Shown in pieces: positions 1 to 8,143 of a DNA stretch of 64,000 nucleotides (the stretch's first letter is position 1; each line of letters begins with the position of its first letter). Position numbers and translations under genes: made by a program. The stretch lies in assembly GCF_900109035.1 (NCBI RefSeq), contig NZ_FNYD01000001.1, positions 186,001 through 250,000 on the forward strand. The letters are read 5' to 3'. A model generated the notes under the pieces. It was not told the origin of the DNA, searched no databases, and worked only from the letters and a program-made list of their open reading frames with translations. The DNA comes from Cribrihabitans marinus. GTDB taxonomy: Bacteria; Pseudomonadota; Alphaproteobacteria; Rhodobacterales; Rhodobacteraceae.

Positions 1-273
1 AAGAACGCGTTGATAGGCGTCGTTCAACTCGCCCGCCGTGACGTTCTGGCCGCGTTCGATTCCCATCCGGGCGATGATTGTCGAGGCCTCGATGCGCTCG
101 TTGCCCTCGACCCGGACGTCGTTGAACCGATAGGTCTGCGCCTGTGCCGGCGCCGCGGCCAGCAGGAATGTCGTTGTAAGTCCTAGAAAAAATGCCAGCA
201 GCGATGAATACAATATGTAGCTGCCCGATGCTCGGACACCGCAGGATGTTCCCGCGCCTCGCCTGTAAAACAT
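1..273 (-). CDS. bamA: Outer membrane protein assembly factor BamA, N-terminal part
   Basis: The gene runs off the left edge, so only the first 91 codons are present. Reading from the ATG at 273, the product has a hydrophobic signal segment (about residues 22-46) ending in APAQAQ. It then continues YRFNDVRVEGNERIEASTI, the typical start of the first POTRA domain of BamA. BamA inserts beta-barrel proteins into the outer membrane. It lies downstream of rseP as usual, but here a short ORF and a hairpin separate the two. The start is uncertain because no strong ribosome binding site is visible; the residues before the hydrophobic core make a long n-region. Confidence 0.88.
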   Translation of the reverse strand, partial: MFYRRGAGTSCGVRASGSYILYSSLLAFFLGLTTTFLLAAAPAQAQTYRFNDVRVEGNERIEASTIIARMGIERGQNVTAGELNDAYQRVL

Positions 274-299
274 GTTCTTGCCAACCCGATGTTCTTGCC
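272..299. repeat. Direct repeat of ATGTTCTTGCC at the bamA start
   Basis: The 11-mer ATGTTCTTGCC occurs at 272-282 and again at 289-299, a 17-bp period. On the bamA strand this reads GGCAAGAACAT twice, the second copy covering the presumed start codon. It could be an operator, or a local duplication of the translation start. No function is shown. Confidence 0.5.
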
Positions 300-347
300 G
301 CTTCTGCTCTGTCAGTAGCCGGATTGAGCGTTGTTGTCAAAACGCCA

Positions 348-380
348 AACGGCGCGCGCCCCGGTCGGGCGCGCGCCGTT
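348..380 (-). terminator. Strong hairpin between the 41-residue ORF and bamA
   Basis: A perfect 14-bp inverted repeat (348-361 with 367-380) has a 5-nt loop. On the minus strand it is followed by TTTGGCGTTTTG, only a weak T-rich tract. It lies between the upstream rseP cluster and bamA, so it is probably a terminator or attenuator. On the minus strand a TTGACA hexamer follows at 333-338 and could be the -35 element of a bamA promoter, though the matching -10 is poor. Confidence 0.6.
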
Positions 381-403
381 CAGCAAGCGAAAACGCGTGT
401 ATT

Positions 404-529
404 TCAGAATCCGCCGAGATAAGCCCCGAGGCTGAGCCCGGCGGCGACCGCGCCGAGGACGAACAGGCGGTCCCAGTTGAGCTCGACCAGAAGGCTGAGA
501 CCCCTGTAGGATTGCTGTATCGTCTGCAT
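404..529 (-). CDS. 41-residue single-pass membrane microprotein
   Basis: This ORF has an ATG at 529 and a TGA at 404-406. The product starts MQTIQQSYRGLSLLVELNWD and then has one hydrophobic stretch (about residues 22-39) ending GAYLGGF. GAGG lies upstream of the start, slightly far at about 11 bases. The frame is open across the whole gap between rseP and the hairpin and ends just before the hairpin, which is what a real last gene of the operon would look like. The charged amphipathic N terminus followed by one membrane segment suggests a small inner-membrane protein. I do not know a function; a role linked to RseP or BamA is only inferred from position. Confidence 0.7.
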   Translation of the reverse strand: MQTIQQSYRGLSLLVELNWDRLFVLGAVAAGLSLGAYLGGF

Positions 530-622
530 CGGTCCGATCCTCGTATCTTGTTGACGCCCCCGAAAGTAGGCCCGGAATATGGCAGGACTTGGGCGCCCTT
601 TGTGACAAGATTGGGGCGGCGA

Positions 623-1972
623 TCAGCAGAACAGGTCGTTGCCGAGCGCGAAGACCATCAGCATCAGGATCATCGTCAGGCCAAGCGCCATCAGGACCCG
701 CATCGCCATGTCGCTGGGCGGTTTGCCCGCGACCGCCTCATAGGCGTAGAACACCAGGTGTCCGCCATCCAGCACCGGAATCGGGAACAGATTCATCAAC
801 CCGACGGCGGTGGACAGGACCGCGATGAACCAGATGAAGCTCTGCGCGCCCTGGCTGGCCATCGCACCCGAGGTTTCGGCGATGCCCAGCGGGCCGGTGA
901 TGTTGCAGGTGCTGATCGCGCCGGTGATCATGTGCCACAGCCCCGAGATCGAGCCGGTGATGATCCGCCAGGTCTGCACCACCCCTCCGGTCACCGCCTC
1001 GATCGGGCCCGCGGTCTCGGTGGCGGGATCCAGGACCATGCCGCCGATGATCCCGATGCGCCAATGCGTCCTGAATCCGCCATCGGCCTGCGGCTCGTCG
1101 GTTCGGCGCGGGGCCAGGGCGAATTCCAGTTCGGTCCCGTCACGCCAGACCGTCAGCAGCAGAACCCGCCCGTCCGAACTTTCCACCCTGTCCTTGAGTT
1201 GCGAGAAGGCAAAGATCGGATCGCCGTCCAACGCGGTGATGAGGTCGCCCGGTTTCAACTCGATATCCATTGCCGCGCTGCGCGGCGCCACCTGCTCGAT
1301 CAGCGGCGGGAACAGCCAGGGCCCCTGCACCACCCGCTCGGACCCGTCACGGCGCACGGTGTATTGCAGCTGCCGCGCGGGCTCCAGGCCGGTCACGAAG
1401 TCGGACCAGGCAGCGTCATCCTCGAAATCCGGCGTCGGGATGCCCTCGATGGCGACGATCTCGTCGCCGGGCCGCAACTCGGTCACCACATCCGGCAGGG
1501 TTTCGACCTGCCCCACGGTCAGCGGATCGCTGACCACGCCCCGGATCATGAAGACGGCAGTGAAGATCAGGATCGACAGCGCGAAATTGAACACCGGTCC
1601 CGCCGCAACCGTTGCCGCACGCGCCCAGAGCGGCGCGCCGTGCATCGTGTGCCGCATCCGCTCGGGATCCAGCTCGGCCTCGGCCATCGCCGCGGCATCC
1701 TTGCCGGAGGCGGCATTGGAATCGCCCAGGAACTTGACATAGCCGCCGAATGGCAACAGGGCCACCTGCCAGCGCGTGCCATGCTTGTCCTCGCGGCTCC
1801 ACAGCACCGGGCCGAACCCCAGCGAAAAGACCTCGGCATAGATGCCCGACCAGCGGCCGACGATGTAATGGCCGTATTCATGCACCGCCACGATGACCGA
1901 CAGGGCCACGACAAACGCCACGATTGTGTAAACAAGCCCGCCGAATTCGGGGATAAGTGCCAGTATGTCCAA
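623..1972 (-). CDS. rseP: RIP site-2 zinc metalloprotease RseP
   Basis: This 449-residue inner-membrane protease cuts transmembrane substrates such as anti-sigma factors and leftover signal peptides. The zinc motif HEYGH is at residues 31-35 and the second conserved segment, NLFPIPVLDGGH, at 394-405. Between them lie PDZ-like sequence and further membrane segments. The length is normal for the family. It follows dxr with a 4-bp gap, so it belongs to the pyrH-to-rseP operon. The first zinc-motif helix reads HEYGH rather than the commoner HEFGH, a conservative change. Confidence 0.96.
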   Translation of the reverse strand: MDILALIPEFGGLVYTIVAFVVALSVIVAVHEYGHYIVGRWSGIYAEVFSLGFGPVLWSREDKHGTRWQVALLPFGGYVKFLGDSNAASGKDAAAMAEAELDPERMRHTMHGAPLWARAATVAAGPVFNFALSILIFTAVFMIRGVVSDPLTVGQVETLPDVVTELRPGDEIVAIEGIPTPDFEDDAAWSDFVTGLEPARQLQYTVRRDGSERVVQGPWLFPPLIEQVAPRSAAMDIELKPGDLITALDGDPIFAFSQLKDRVESSDGRVLLLTVWRDGTELEFALAPRRTDEPQADGGFRTHWRIGIIGGMVLDPATETAGPIEAVTGGVVQTWRIITGSISGLWHMITGAISTCNITGPLGIAETSGAMASQGAQSFIWFIAVLSTAVGLMNLFPIPVLDGGHLVFYAYEAVAGKPPSDMAMRVLMALGLTMILMLMVFALGNDLFC

Positions 1973-1976
1973 TTTC

Positions 1977-3149
1977 TCAGCCTGCTCTTCTTGTCACGGC
2001 CGCATCGGCCCAGTCCCGTGCCAGATGATCCGTTCGGGTGACGTTATCAAGGGTCATTGGGGCGTCAATAAGACCGGCTTTTGACTCGAACCGCTCCAGC
2101 ACCGTCTCGACCACCCCCGCCATGTCCAGGAATCCGATGCGTCTGGCAATGAAATGATCCAGCGCCCGTTCCTTGGCGCCGTTGAACACCGCGCCCGACA
2201 GCCCGCCCCGCGCCATCACCGCGCGCGCCAGCCGCAGCGCGGGATAGCGGGTGTCGTCCGGGGCCCGGAAGTTGAGCTGCGCCACCTGCGTCAGGTCCAG
2301 CCGCGGCACCGGCAGCACCCGCCGGTCCGGCCAGTGCAGGGCGTAACCGATGGCGTGCCGCATGTCCGGCGCGCCCAGATGCGCCATCAGCGCACCATCG
2401 GTGAACCCCACCAGCGCGTGCACGATGGATTCGGGGTGCACCACGACCTCGACCCTGCCCGGGTCGATGCCAAATAATTCATGTGTTTCAATAAGTTCAA
2501 GCGCCTTGTTGAACATAGACGCGCTGTCGATGGTAATGCGCTGACCCATGTCCCAGTTGGGATGGCTGGACGCCTGCTCGGGGGTCGCGCTGGTCAGCGC
2601 CGCGATCGGCCAGTCGCGGAACGCGCCGCCGCTGGCGGTGATCACGATACGCTCGATCGCCGCGACATCCTCGCCCACCAGCGCCTGGAACACAGCCGAA
2701 TGCTCGCTGTCCACCGGCAAAATGCGCGCGCCAGTCCGGGCGGCGGCCTGCCGGACCAGCGCCCCGGCGCAGACCAGCGATTCCTTGTTCGCCAGGGCCA
2801 GGGTTGCGCCCTGCTCCAAAGCGGCCAGGCCAGGGGCCAGGCCCGCCGCGCCGACGATGGCCGACATCACCCAGTCCGCCGGGCGTGAGGCCGCCTCGAC
2901 CAGGGCCGCCGGACCTGCCGCCGCCTCGACGCCCGACCCTTCAAGCGCGTCGCGCAGATCCTGCAGGCGGCCGGGATCGGCGGTCACGGCCAGATCGGCG
3001 CGCAGCCGCCGGGCATCCTCGGCCAGCCGGGCGATATTCGCCCCGCCGGTCAGCGCCACCACGTCATAGGCCTGCGGGTCGCGGGCAATCAGGTCGACCG
3101 TGTTCTGCCCTATGGACCCGGTTGCGCCAAGAATCGAGACCCTGCGCAT
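1977..3149 (-). CDS. dxr: 1-deoxy-D-xylulose 5-phosphate reductoisomerase
   Basis: Dxr makes 2-C-methyl-D-erythritol 4-phosphate from DXP with NADPH, the committed step of the MEP isoprenoid pathway. The 390-residue product has the NADPH-binding GATGSIG at residues 8-14, ANKESLV at 120-126 and the metal/substrate motif DSEHSA at 147-152. I chose the ATG at 3149, which overlaps the cdsA stop by one base (TGATG). A GTG one codon upstream is less likely. Tight coupling to cdsA and rseP marks one operon. Confidence 0.96.
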   Translation of the reverse strand: MRRVSILGATGSIGQNTVDLIARDPQAYDVVALTGGANIARLAEDARRLRADLAVTADPGRLQDLRDALEGSGVEAAAGPAALVEAASRPADWVMSAIVGAAGLAPGLAALEQGATLALANKESLVCAGALVRQAAARTGARILPVDSEHSAVFQALVGEDVAAIERIVITASGGAFRDWPIAALTSATPEQASSHPNWDMGQRITIDSASMFNKALELIETHELFGIDPGRVEVVVHPESIVHALVGFTDGALMAHLGAPDMRHAIGYALHWPDRRVLPVPRLDLTQVAQLNFRAPDDTRYPALRLARAVMARGGLSGAVFNGAKERALDHFIARRIGFLDMAGVVETVLERFESKAGLIDAPMTLDNVTRTDHLARDWADAAVTRRAG

Positions 3150-3934
3150 CACGCCCCCCCCGGCAGCCAGATCGGGCCGGTTGCCAGCACGAAGACAGCG
3201 GCCCCCATCATGCCGTCGAACCGGTCGAGAAAGCCGCCGTGGCCCGGGATCAGGTTCGAGCTGTCCTTGACCCCCACATGGCGCTTGAGGGCGCTTTCGG
3301 CGATGTCACCGGCCTGGCTGGCCATCGCCGCCAGGACCGACACCAGAACCAGCGCCAGGCCCACCCCGGTCTGCGGGCCGAAGATCAGCCCGACCGCTGC
3401 TGCCGCAAGCCAGCCGCCACCGGTGCCCGACCAGGTCTTCTTGGGACTGACGCGGGGCCAGAGCTTGGGGCCGCCCAGCCCCTTGCCGCAGAAATAGCCG
3501 GCCACGTCGGTCGCTACCACGACGGCGATCAGCCACAGCATCCAGATCAGCCCGTGCGTCTCGCGGACCAGGATGAAACCCAGGCCCGCGACCGAAATCC
3601 AGAAGGCGAAGACCCCGAACAGCGCCCGGTGCCGGGCGATCCGGCCCATACCCACCAGCACGGGGGCCAAGAGCAGCGGCAGGCGCGCGACCGGCGGCAC
3701 GTGATAGCTGGCCAGCACCGCCGCTCCGGTCAGCAGCGCCAGTTGCACCGCCACGCCGGACCGGTCGGGCGCCAGCATCCGCAGCAACTCCCAGATCATG
3801 ATCCCGGTGGCGGCGGCGATGAACAGCTCGAACCAGATCCCGCCCAGCCACAGCTCCACCGCCGCGACCGCCGCCAGCACGATCCCCGAGACCAGCCGCG
3901 CCGCAAGATCGGACCATCGCCCGCCAGCGTTCAT
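3149..3934 (-). CDS. cdsA: Phosphatidate cytidylyltransferase
   Basis: CdsA is an integral membrane enzyme that makes CDP-diacylglycerol from CTP and phosphatidate for phospholipid synthesis. The 261-residue product has multiple hydrophobic helices. Its C-terminal part carries the family signature, seen as LKRHVGVKDSSNLIPGHGG followed by LDRFD. The ATG at 3934 overlaps the uppS stop as ATGA. An upstream in-frame start near 4060 would run into uppS and lacks support. The residues SPKKTWSG near the middle are also typical. Confidence 0.95.
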   Translation of the reverse strand: MNAGGRWSDLAARLVSGIVLAAVAAVELWLGGIWFELFIAAATGIMIWELLRMLAPDRSGVAVQLALLTGAAVLASYHVPPVARLPLLLAPVLVGMGRIARHRALFGVFAFWISVAGLGFILVRETHGLIWMLWLIAVVVATDVAGYFCGKGLGGPKLWPRVSPKKTWSGTGGGWLAAAAVGLIFGPQTGVGLALVLVSVLAAMASQAGDIAESALKRHVGVKDSSNLIPGHGGFLDRFDGMMGAAVFVLATGPIWLPGGA

Positions 3935-4668
3935 GTCTTCACCGATCCGAAGCGGCGGTCGCGGGCGCCATAGCTGCGGCACAGGCGCGCCAGTTCGTCG
4001 GCGGTGAAATCGGGCCAGAGCGTGTCTATGAACTCGTATTCGGCATAGGCCGACTGCCACAGCAGGAAGTTCGAGATCCGCGCCTCGCCGCTGGTGCGGA
4101 TCACCAGGTCGGGATCGGGCAGAACCCTTGTGTCCAGATAGCGCGGCAGGGTCTCGACATCGACATCTTCGGGGCGCAGCTTGCCGTCGGCCACGTCCTG
4201 CGCCAGGCGCCGTGTGGCGCGGGCGACCTCGTCACGGCCGCCATAGTTCAGCGCAATGGTCAGATGAACCCCGGTATTGCCGCGGGTCTGCTCCTCCAGC
4301 GTGTCCATCAGCTCGATCAGCTTGGCATCCAGCCGCACCCGGTCGCCGATGAACCGCACACAGACCCCACGGGCGTGCAGCGCCCGGGTCTCGCGCGCGA
4401 TATAGCGGCGGAACAGGCTCATCAGCCCGGCCACCTCGACCTGTGTGCGTTTCCAGTTCTCGGTCGAGAAGGCGAAGATCGTCAGGTATTCGACACCCAG
4501 ATCGGGACAGGCCTCGACCACCTCGCGTACACGCCGGGCGCCGGCATGGTGGCCGAACAGCCGCGGCCGGCCGCGCGCCTGCGCCCACCGCCCGTTGCCA
4601 TCCATGATGATGGCGACATGGCGCGGCCCGTGCGCGGTTCGGTCCGAGGGGTCCTTGTCCTTGGGCAT
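3931..4668 (-). CDS. uppS: Isoprenyl transferase (undecaprenyl diphosphate synthase)
   Basis: UppS condenses isopentenyl diphosphate units into the cis-polyprenyl carrier used in cell-wall synthesis. In the 245-residue product the catalytic region DGNGRWA is at residues 23-29, followed by GHHAGARRVREVVE, and the conserved FSTENWKR and RTSGEARISNF segments follow. It starts 11 bp after frr and overlaps cdsA by 4 bp, consistent with operon transcription and translational coupling. Confidence 0.96.
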   Translation of the reverse strand: MPKDKDPSDRTAHGPRHVAIIMDGNGRWAQARGRPRLFGHHAGARRVREVVEACPDLGVEYLTIFAFSTENWKRTQVEVAGLMSLFRRYIARETRALHARGVCVRFIGDRVRLDAKLIELMDTLEEQTRGNTGVHLTIALNYGGRDEVARATRRLAQDVADGKLRPEDVDVETLPRYLDTRVLPDPDLVIRTSGEARISNFLLWQSAYAEYEFIDTLWPDFTADELARLCRSYGARDRRFGSVKT

Positions 4669-4679
4669 GAATGCTCCGG

Positions 4680-5243
4680 TCAGACCTGCATGATCTCGGC
4701 CTGCTTGTGCTCAAGCGCGTCGTCCACCGCCTTGATCATCGTGTCGGTGAGCTCCTGAACCTCGGTTTCCCAGAATTTCTGGTCGTCCTCGCCCAGCCCG
4801 TCGGCCTTGGCCTTCTTGATCTGGTCCATGCCGTCGCGGCGCACGTTGCGGATGGCGACGCGGGCATGTTCGGCGTATTGCCCGGCCACCTTGGTCAGCT
4901 CGCGCCGGCGCTCCTCGTTCAGCTCGGGGATCGGCAGCATGATGATGGTGCCGTTCAGCTGCGGGTTGATGCCCAGCCCGCTCTCGCGAATCGCCTTCTC
5001 GACCTTACCCACCAGAGACTTGTCCCAGACATTCACCGTAACCATGCGCGGCTCGGGCACGTTGACCGTGCCGACCTGGTTGATCGGCGTCGGCTGGCCA
5101 TAGGCCTCGACCATCACCGGCTCGAGCATCGAGGCCGAGGCGCGGCCGGTGCGCAGCGAGGCGAACTCGGTGCGCAGATTCGCCATCGCACCATCCATCC
5201 GGCGCTGAAGATCGTCGGTATCCAGTTCGAAATCGTCAGACAT
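4680..5243 (-). CDS. frr: Ribosome recycling factor
   Basis: RRF splits post-termination ribosomes together with EF-G. The product is 187 residues from the ATG at 5243, the normal family length. Typical sequence includes [40 protein letters not shown] and the C-terminal [17 protein letters not shown] three codons upstream is possible, but GGGAG lies about 8-9 bases before the ATG and supports the later start. It sits between pyrH and uppS. Confidence 0.96.
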   Translation of the reverse strand: MSDDFELDTDDLQRRMDGAMANLRTEFASLRTGRASASMLEPVMVEAYGQPTPINQVGTVNVPEPRMVTVNVWDKSLVGKVEKAIRESGLGINPQLNGTIIMLPIPELNEERRRELTKVAGQYAEHARVAIRNVRRDGMDQIKKAKADGLGEDDQKFWETEVQELTDTMIKAVDDALEHKQAEIMQV

Positions 5244-5291
5244 GCTGCCCACTCCCTTTTCAGGCTTGCCGATTGCTCGGACCTAATAGAC

Positions 5292-6047
5292 CTAGCCACC
5301 CACCTTTGTATAGGTGCCCTCACCGGCAAGGATGCCGCGGAACCCGCCCGGCTCGTCCAGAGAAAAGACGATGATGGGCAGGTTGTTGTCGCGCGCCAAT
5401 GCAATGGCGCTGGCGTCCATCACACCCAGCCGCTTGGCCAGCACGTCGTCATAGCTGACCGTGTCATAGCGTGTCGCGTCGTCGAACTTGGCGGGATCCT
5501 TGTCATAGACGCCATCGACCTTGGTGCCCTTGAAGATCGCCTCGCATTTCATCTCGTTGGCGCGCAGGGTGGCGGCCGTGTCGGTGGTGAAATACGGGTT
5601 GCCGGTGCCGGCGGCAAAGATGCAGACCCTTTTCTTTTCCAGGTGCCGCACCGCGCGGCGGCGAATGTACGGCTCGCAGACCTGGTCCATCGGAATCGCC
5701 GAGATCACCCGCGTGAACACCCCCAACCCCTCGAGCGCCGACTGCATCGCCAGGGCGTTCATCACCGTGGCCAGCATCCCCATGTAATCCGCCGTCGTGC
5801 GCTCCATCCCCTGCGCGCTGCCCTGCAACCCGCGAAAGATGTTGCCGCCGCCGATCACCATGCAGATCTCGACCCCGAGGTCATGCACCGACTTGACCTC
5901 TTCGGCGATGCGCTGGACGGTCGGCGGGTGCAGCCCGTACCCCTCGTTGCCCATCAGCGCCTCGCCGGAGATCTTGAGCATGACGCGGCGATAGGTCGTT
6001 TCGCGCGCGGGCTGTTCGCGCGTGGGCTGGGCGGGGGCAAGGGTCAT
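5292..6047 (-). CDS. pyrH: UMP kinase
   Basis: PyrH phosphorylates UMP to UDP with ATP. From the ATG at 6047 the product has 251 residues. Family features include [10 protein letters not shown] near the N terminus, the nucleotide-binding [10 protein letters not shown] and [16 protein letters not shown]. The start follows a gene-specific N-terminal extension rich in Pro, Gln and Thr. It is the first gene of the minus-strand operon in this window and is divergent from miaA. The rpsB-tsf pair that often precedes it is absent. Confidence 0.95.
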   Translation of the reverse strand: MTLAPAQPTREQPARETTYRRVMLKISGEALMGNEGYGLHPPTVQRIAEEVKSVHDLGVEICMVIGGGNIFRGLQGSAQGMERTTADYMGMLATVMNALAMQSALEGLGVFTRVISAIPMDQVCEPYIRRRAVRHLEKKRVCIFAAGTGNPYFTTDTAATLRANEMKCEAIFKGTKVDGVYDKDPAKFDDATRYDTVSYDDVLAKRLGVMDASAIALARDNNLPIIVFSLDEPGGFRGILAGEGTYTKVGG

Positions 6048-6154
6048 CGGGGCGCTCCGGGCTGGCAGGGGTTCAATTCCGGCGCAAAATGGAGCAAAAC
6101 GCACGCGGGTTCAATGCGCCGCGCAAGGATGGCGCTCAGGCGCGGAGGCAAGCG

Positions 6155-7030
6155 ATGACCCTGCTGGATCAGGTGCCGCCGATCCCCGACAACATGCCGG
6201 TGCTGATCGCCGGGCCGACCGCCTCGGGAAAGTCCGAACTGGCGCTCCAGATCGCCGAGCGCCACGGCGGTGTCATCGTCAACGCGGATGCCAGCCAGGT
6301 CTATGCCTGCTGGCGCGTGGTGACCGCGCGCCCCTCGCCCGAAGAGGAAGCCCGCGCGCCGCACCGGCTCTATGGGCATGTCGCCCATGACGCGCCCTAT
6401 TCCGCCGGTCACTGGCTGCGCGAGGTGCTGCCGCTGCTGGACGGTCCCGAACGGCCGATCATCACCGGCGGCACCGGGCTCTATTTCAAGGCGCTGACCG
6501 AAGGCATGGCCGAGATCCCCGCGACACCGCCCGCGATCCGCGCCGAGGCCGACGCGCTGCCGTTGGAGGTGCTGCTGGACGATCTGGACCGGGCGACGGC
6601 GGAGGGGCTGGACCGCAACAACCGCGCCCGCGTGCAACGCGCCTGGGAGGTGCAGCGCGCCACCGGCCGGCCCCTGGCCGACTGGCAGGCGGACACGCCT
6701 CCACCGACTCTGGACATCGCGCGGACGGTGCCGATCCTGTTCGACGTCGAGAAGGACTGGCTGAACACCCGGATCGAAGCCCGGTTCTCGCGGATGATCG
6801 AACTGGGCGCGCTGGACGAGGTCGCGGCCATGCGCGACCGTTACGACCCGACCCTGCCTTCTTGCAAGGCGATCGGCGCGCCGGAACTGGTGGCCTTTTT
6901 CGACGGCGAGATCGACCTCGACACCGCCCGCAGGCGCGCCACCATCGCCACGCGCCGCTTTGCCAAGCGGCAGCGCACCTGGTTCCGGGCCCGGATGACC
7001 GGGTGGCATCACGTCCGGCCCGGGATCTGA
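6155..7030 (+). CDS. miaA: tRNA dimethylallyltransferase
   Basis: MiaA adds a dimethylallyl group to A37 of tRNAs that read UNN codons. The product has 291 residues from the ATG at 6155. The P-loop GPTASGKS is at residues 20-27, followed by DASQVY, the TGGTGLYF segment and [19 protein letters not shown] near the C terminus. GGAGG lies 6 bases before this ATG, which favours it over the in-frame ATG at 6089. Its promoter probably lies in the short gap shared with pyrH. Confidence 0.94.
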   Translation: MTLLDQVPPIPDNMPVLIAGPTASGKSELALQIAERHGGVIVNADASQVYACWRVVTARPSPEEEARAPHRLYGHVAHDAPYSAGHWLREVLPLLDGPERPIITGGTGLYFKALTEGMAEIPATPPAIRAEADALPLEVLLDDLDRATAEGLDRNNRARVQRAWEVQRATGRPLADWQADTPPPTLDIARTVPILFDVEKDWLNTRIEARFSRMIELGALDEVAAMRDRYDPTLPSCKAIGAPELVAFFDGEIDLDTARRRATIATRRFAKRQRTWFRARMTGWHHVRPGI

Positions 7031-7085
7031 CCCTTGTCCTTTTCCGCGAACTGCCATTAAGGTTCGGGCGGGAACAGGGGCTGAA

Positions 7086-7904
7086 ATGAACTTTTTCGAA
7101 CAAACCGAGCTATCGACCGCGGCGGCGGCGCATCTGGGCCTCTACAGCCTGCCGCAGCTTGCACCGCTCGGGCGCTGGCAACTGGAGCTGTTGCATGACC
7201 GCCCGGCGCATCTGCTGATCTGGATCACGCGCGGTCAGGCCCTGGCCCGGTTCGACGGCGCGCGGGCCGGTGTCGGGGTTCACAACGCGATCTTCCTGCC
7301 GGCGCGCCACGCGTTTTCCTTCGAGGCCGGCGGTCAGTGTTTCGGTCAGGCACTGCTGATCCCCGCGACCCTGGACCTGCCGCTTCCGGATCAACCGCAA
7401 CACCTGCGCATCCGCGACGTTGCCGGTCAGAACGAACTGACCGGCCTGCTCGAGGCGCTGGGACGCGAACAGACCTCGGGCCGGCCCCTGCGCCAGGCGG
7501 CGATGCAGGCGCACGCGGCGCTGATCGGCATCTGGATGCAGCGCCAGATCGCCGCCGAACCGCCGGCGGCGAAGCCCGGTGCCGCGCGGCGGCTGACCCG
7601 ACGTTACTTTGCCCGCCTGGCGCGGCATCACGCGGATGGCGGCGCGATGGCCGAGCATGCCGCGGCACTTGGGGTCACGCCCACGCACCTAACGCGGGTG
7701 TGCAAATCCGAAACCGGCCTGACCGCAGCATCCCTGCTGACCCAACGCGTCCTGCACGAAGCCCGGCGCCGGCTGGCGCAAGAGGGCGGACCGGCCCGAC
7801 GAATCGCTGCCGACCTGGGGTTCGGCAGCGCTGCGTATTTCACCCGCTTCATGCAGCACCATACCGGTCGAACCCCGTCGGCCCTGCGCGGAACCACGTC
7901 CTGA
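7086..7904 (+). CDS. AraC-family transcriptional regulator
   Basis: This 272-residue protein has a cupin-like N-terminal sensing region (about residues 20-100) and a C-terminal double helix-turn-helix of AraC type (about 160-268). The latter is seen in LGVTPTHLTRVCKSETGLTA and IAADLGFGSAAYFTRFMQHH followed by GRTPSALR. AGGGG precedes the ATG. It lies 55 bp after miaA and 239 bp before the ABC importer on the same strand, so it is a good candidate regulator of that importer. The inducer is not evident. Confidence 0.88.
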   Translation: MNFFEQTELSTAAAAHLGLYSLPQLAPLGRWQLELLHDRPAHLLIWITRGQALARFDGARAGVGVHNAIFLPARHAFSFEAGGQCFGQALLIPATLDLPLPDQPQHLRIRDVAGQNELTGLLEALGREQTSGRPLRQAAMQAHAALIGIWMQRQIAAEPPAAKPGAARRLTRRYFARLARHHADGGAMAEHAAALGVTPTHLTRVCKSETGLTAASLLTQRVLHEARRRLAQEGGPARRIAADLGFGSAAYFTRFMQHHTGRTPSALRGTTS

Positions 7905-8015
7905 CGGTGATTACCCGCAAGCCGCGACAGCCCGGCCCATGTCGCATTCTTACAAGCCGAAATGTCGTTTTTTTGACATGAAGTGGCGAAACCGATCATT
8001 GACCTATGGAACTTT

Positions 8016-8038
8016 CTCATGCGGAATGGCCGCATGAG
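8016..8038. promoter_or_regulatory. Perfect inverted repeat upstream of the ABC importer
   Basis: CTCATGCGG at 8016-8024 and CCGCATGAG at 8030-8038 form a perfect 9-bp inverted repeat with a 5-bp centre. It is 106 bp before the binding-protein start. A TTGACA hexamer lies upstream at about 7975. The repeat could be an operator, possibly for the AraC-type regulator, or a leader hairpin. Its function is inferred from position. Confidence 0.5.
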
Positions 8039-8143
8039 GACGCAATAGATCCACACGTCACCGCCGTCTCGATGCCGGAACGCATCGGAACGGACTTCGG
8101 ATGACGGCCTCCAATAAAACGGGACACTTACGGGGAGAAACCG

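Noticed and set aside
272-2041. A long plus-strand open frame opposite rseP
   Set aside because: It is antisense to rseP, full of His, Arg and Gln as expected for a GC-rich shadow frame, and has no recognisable domain.
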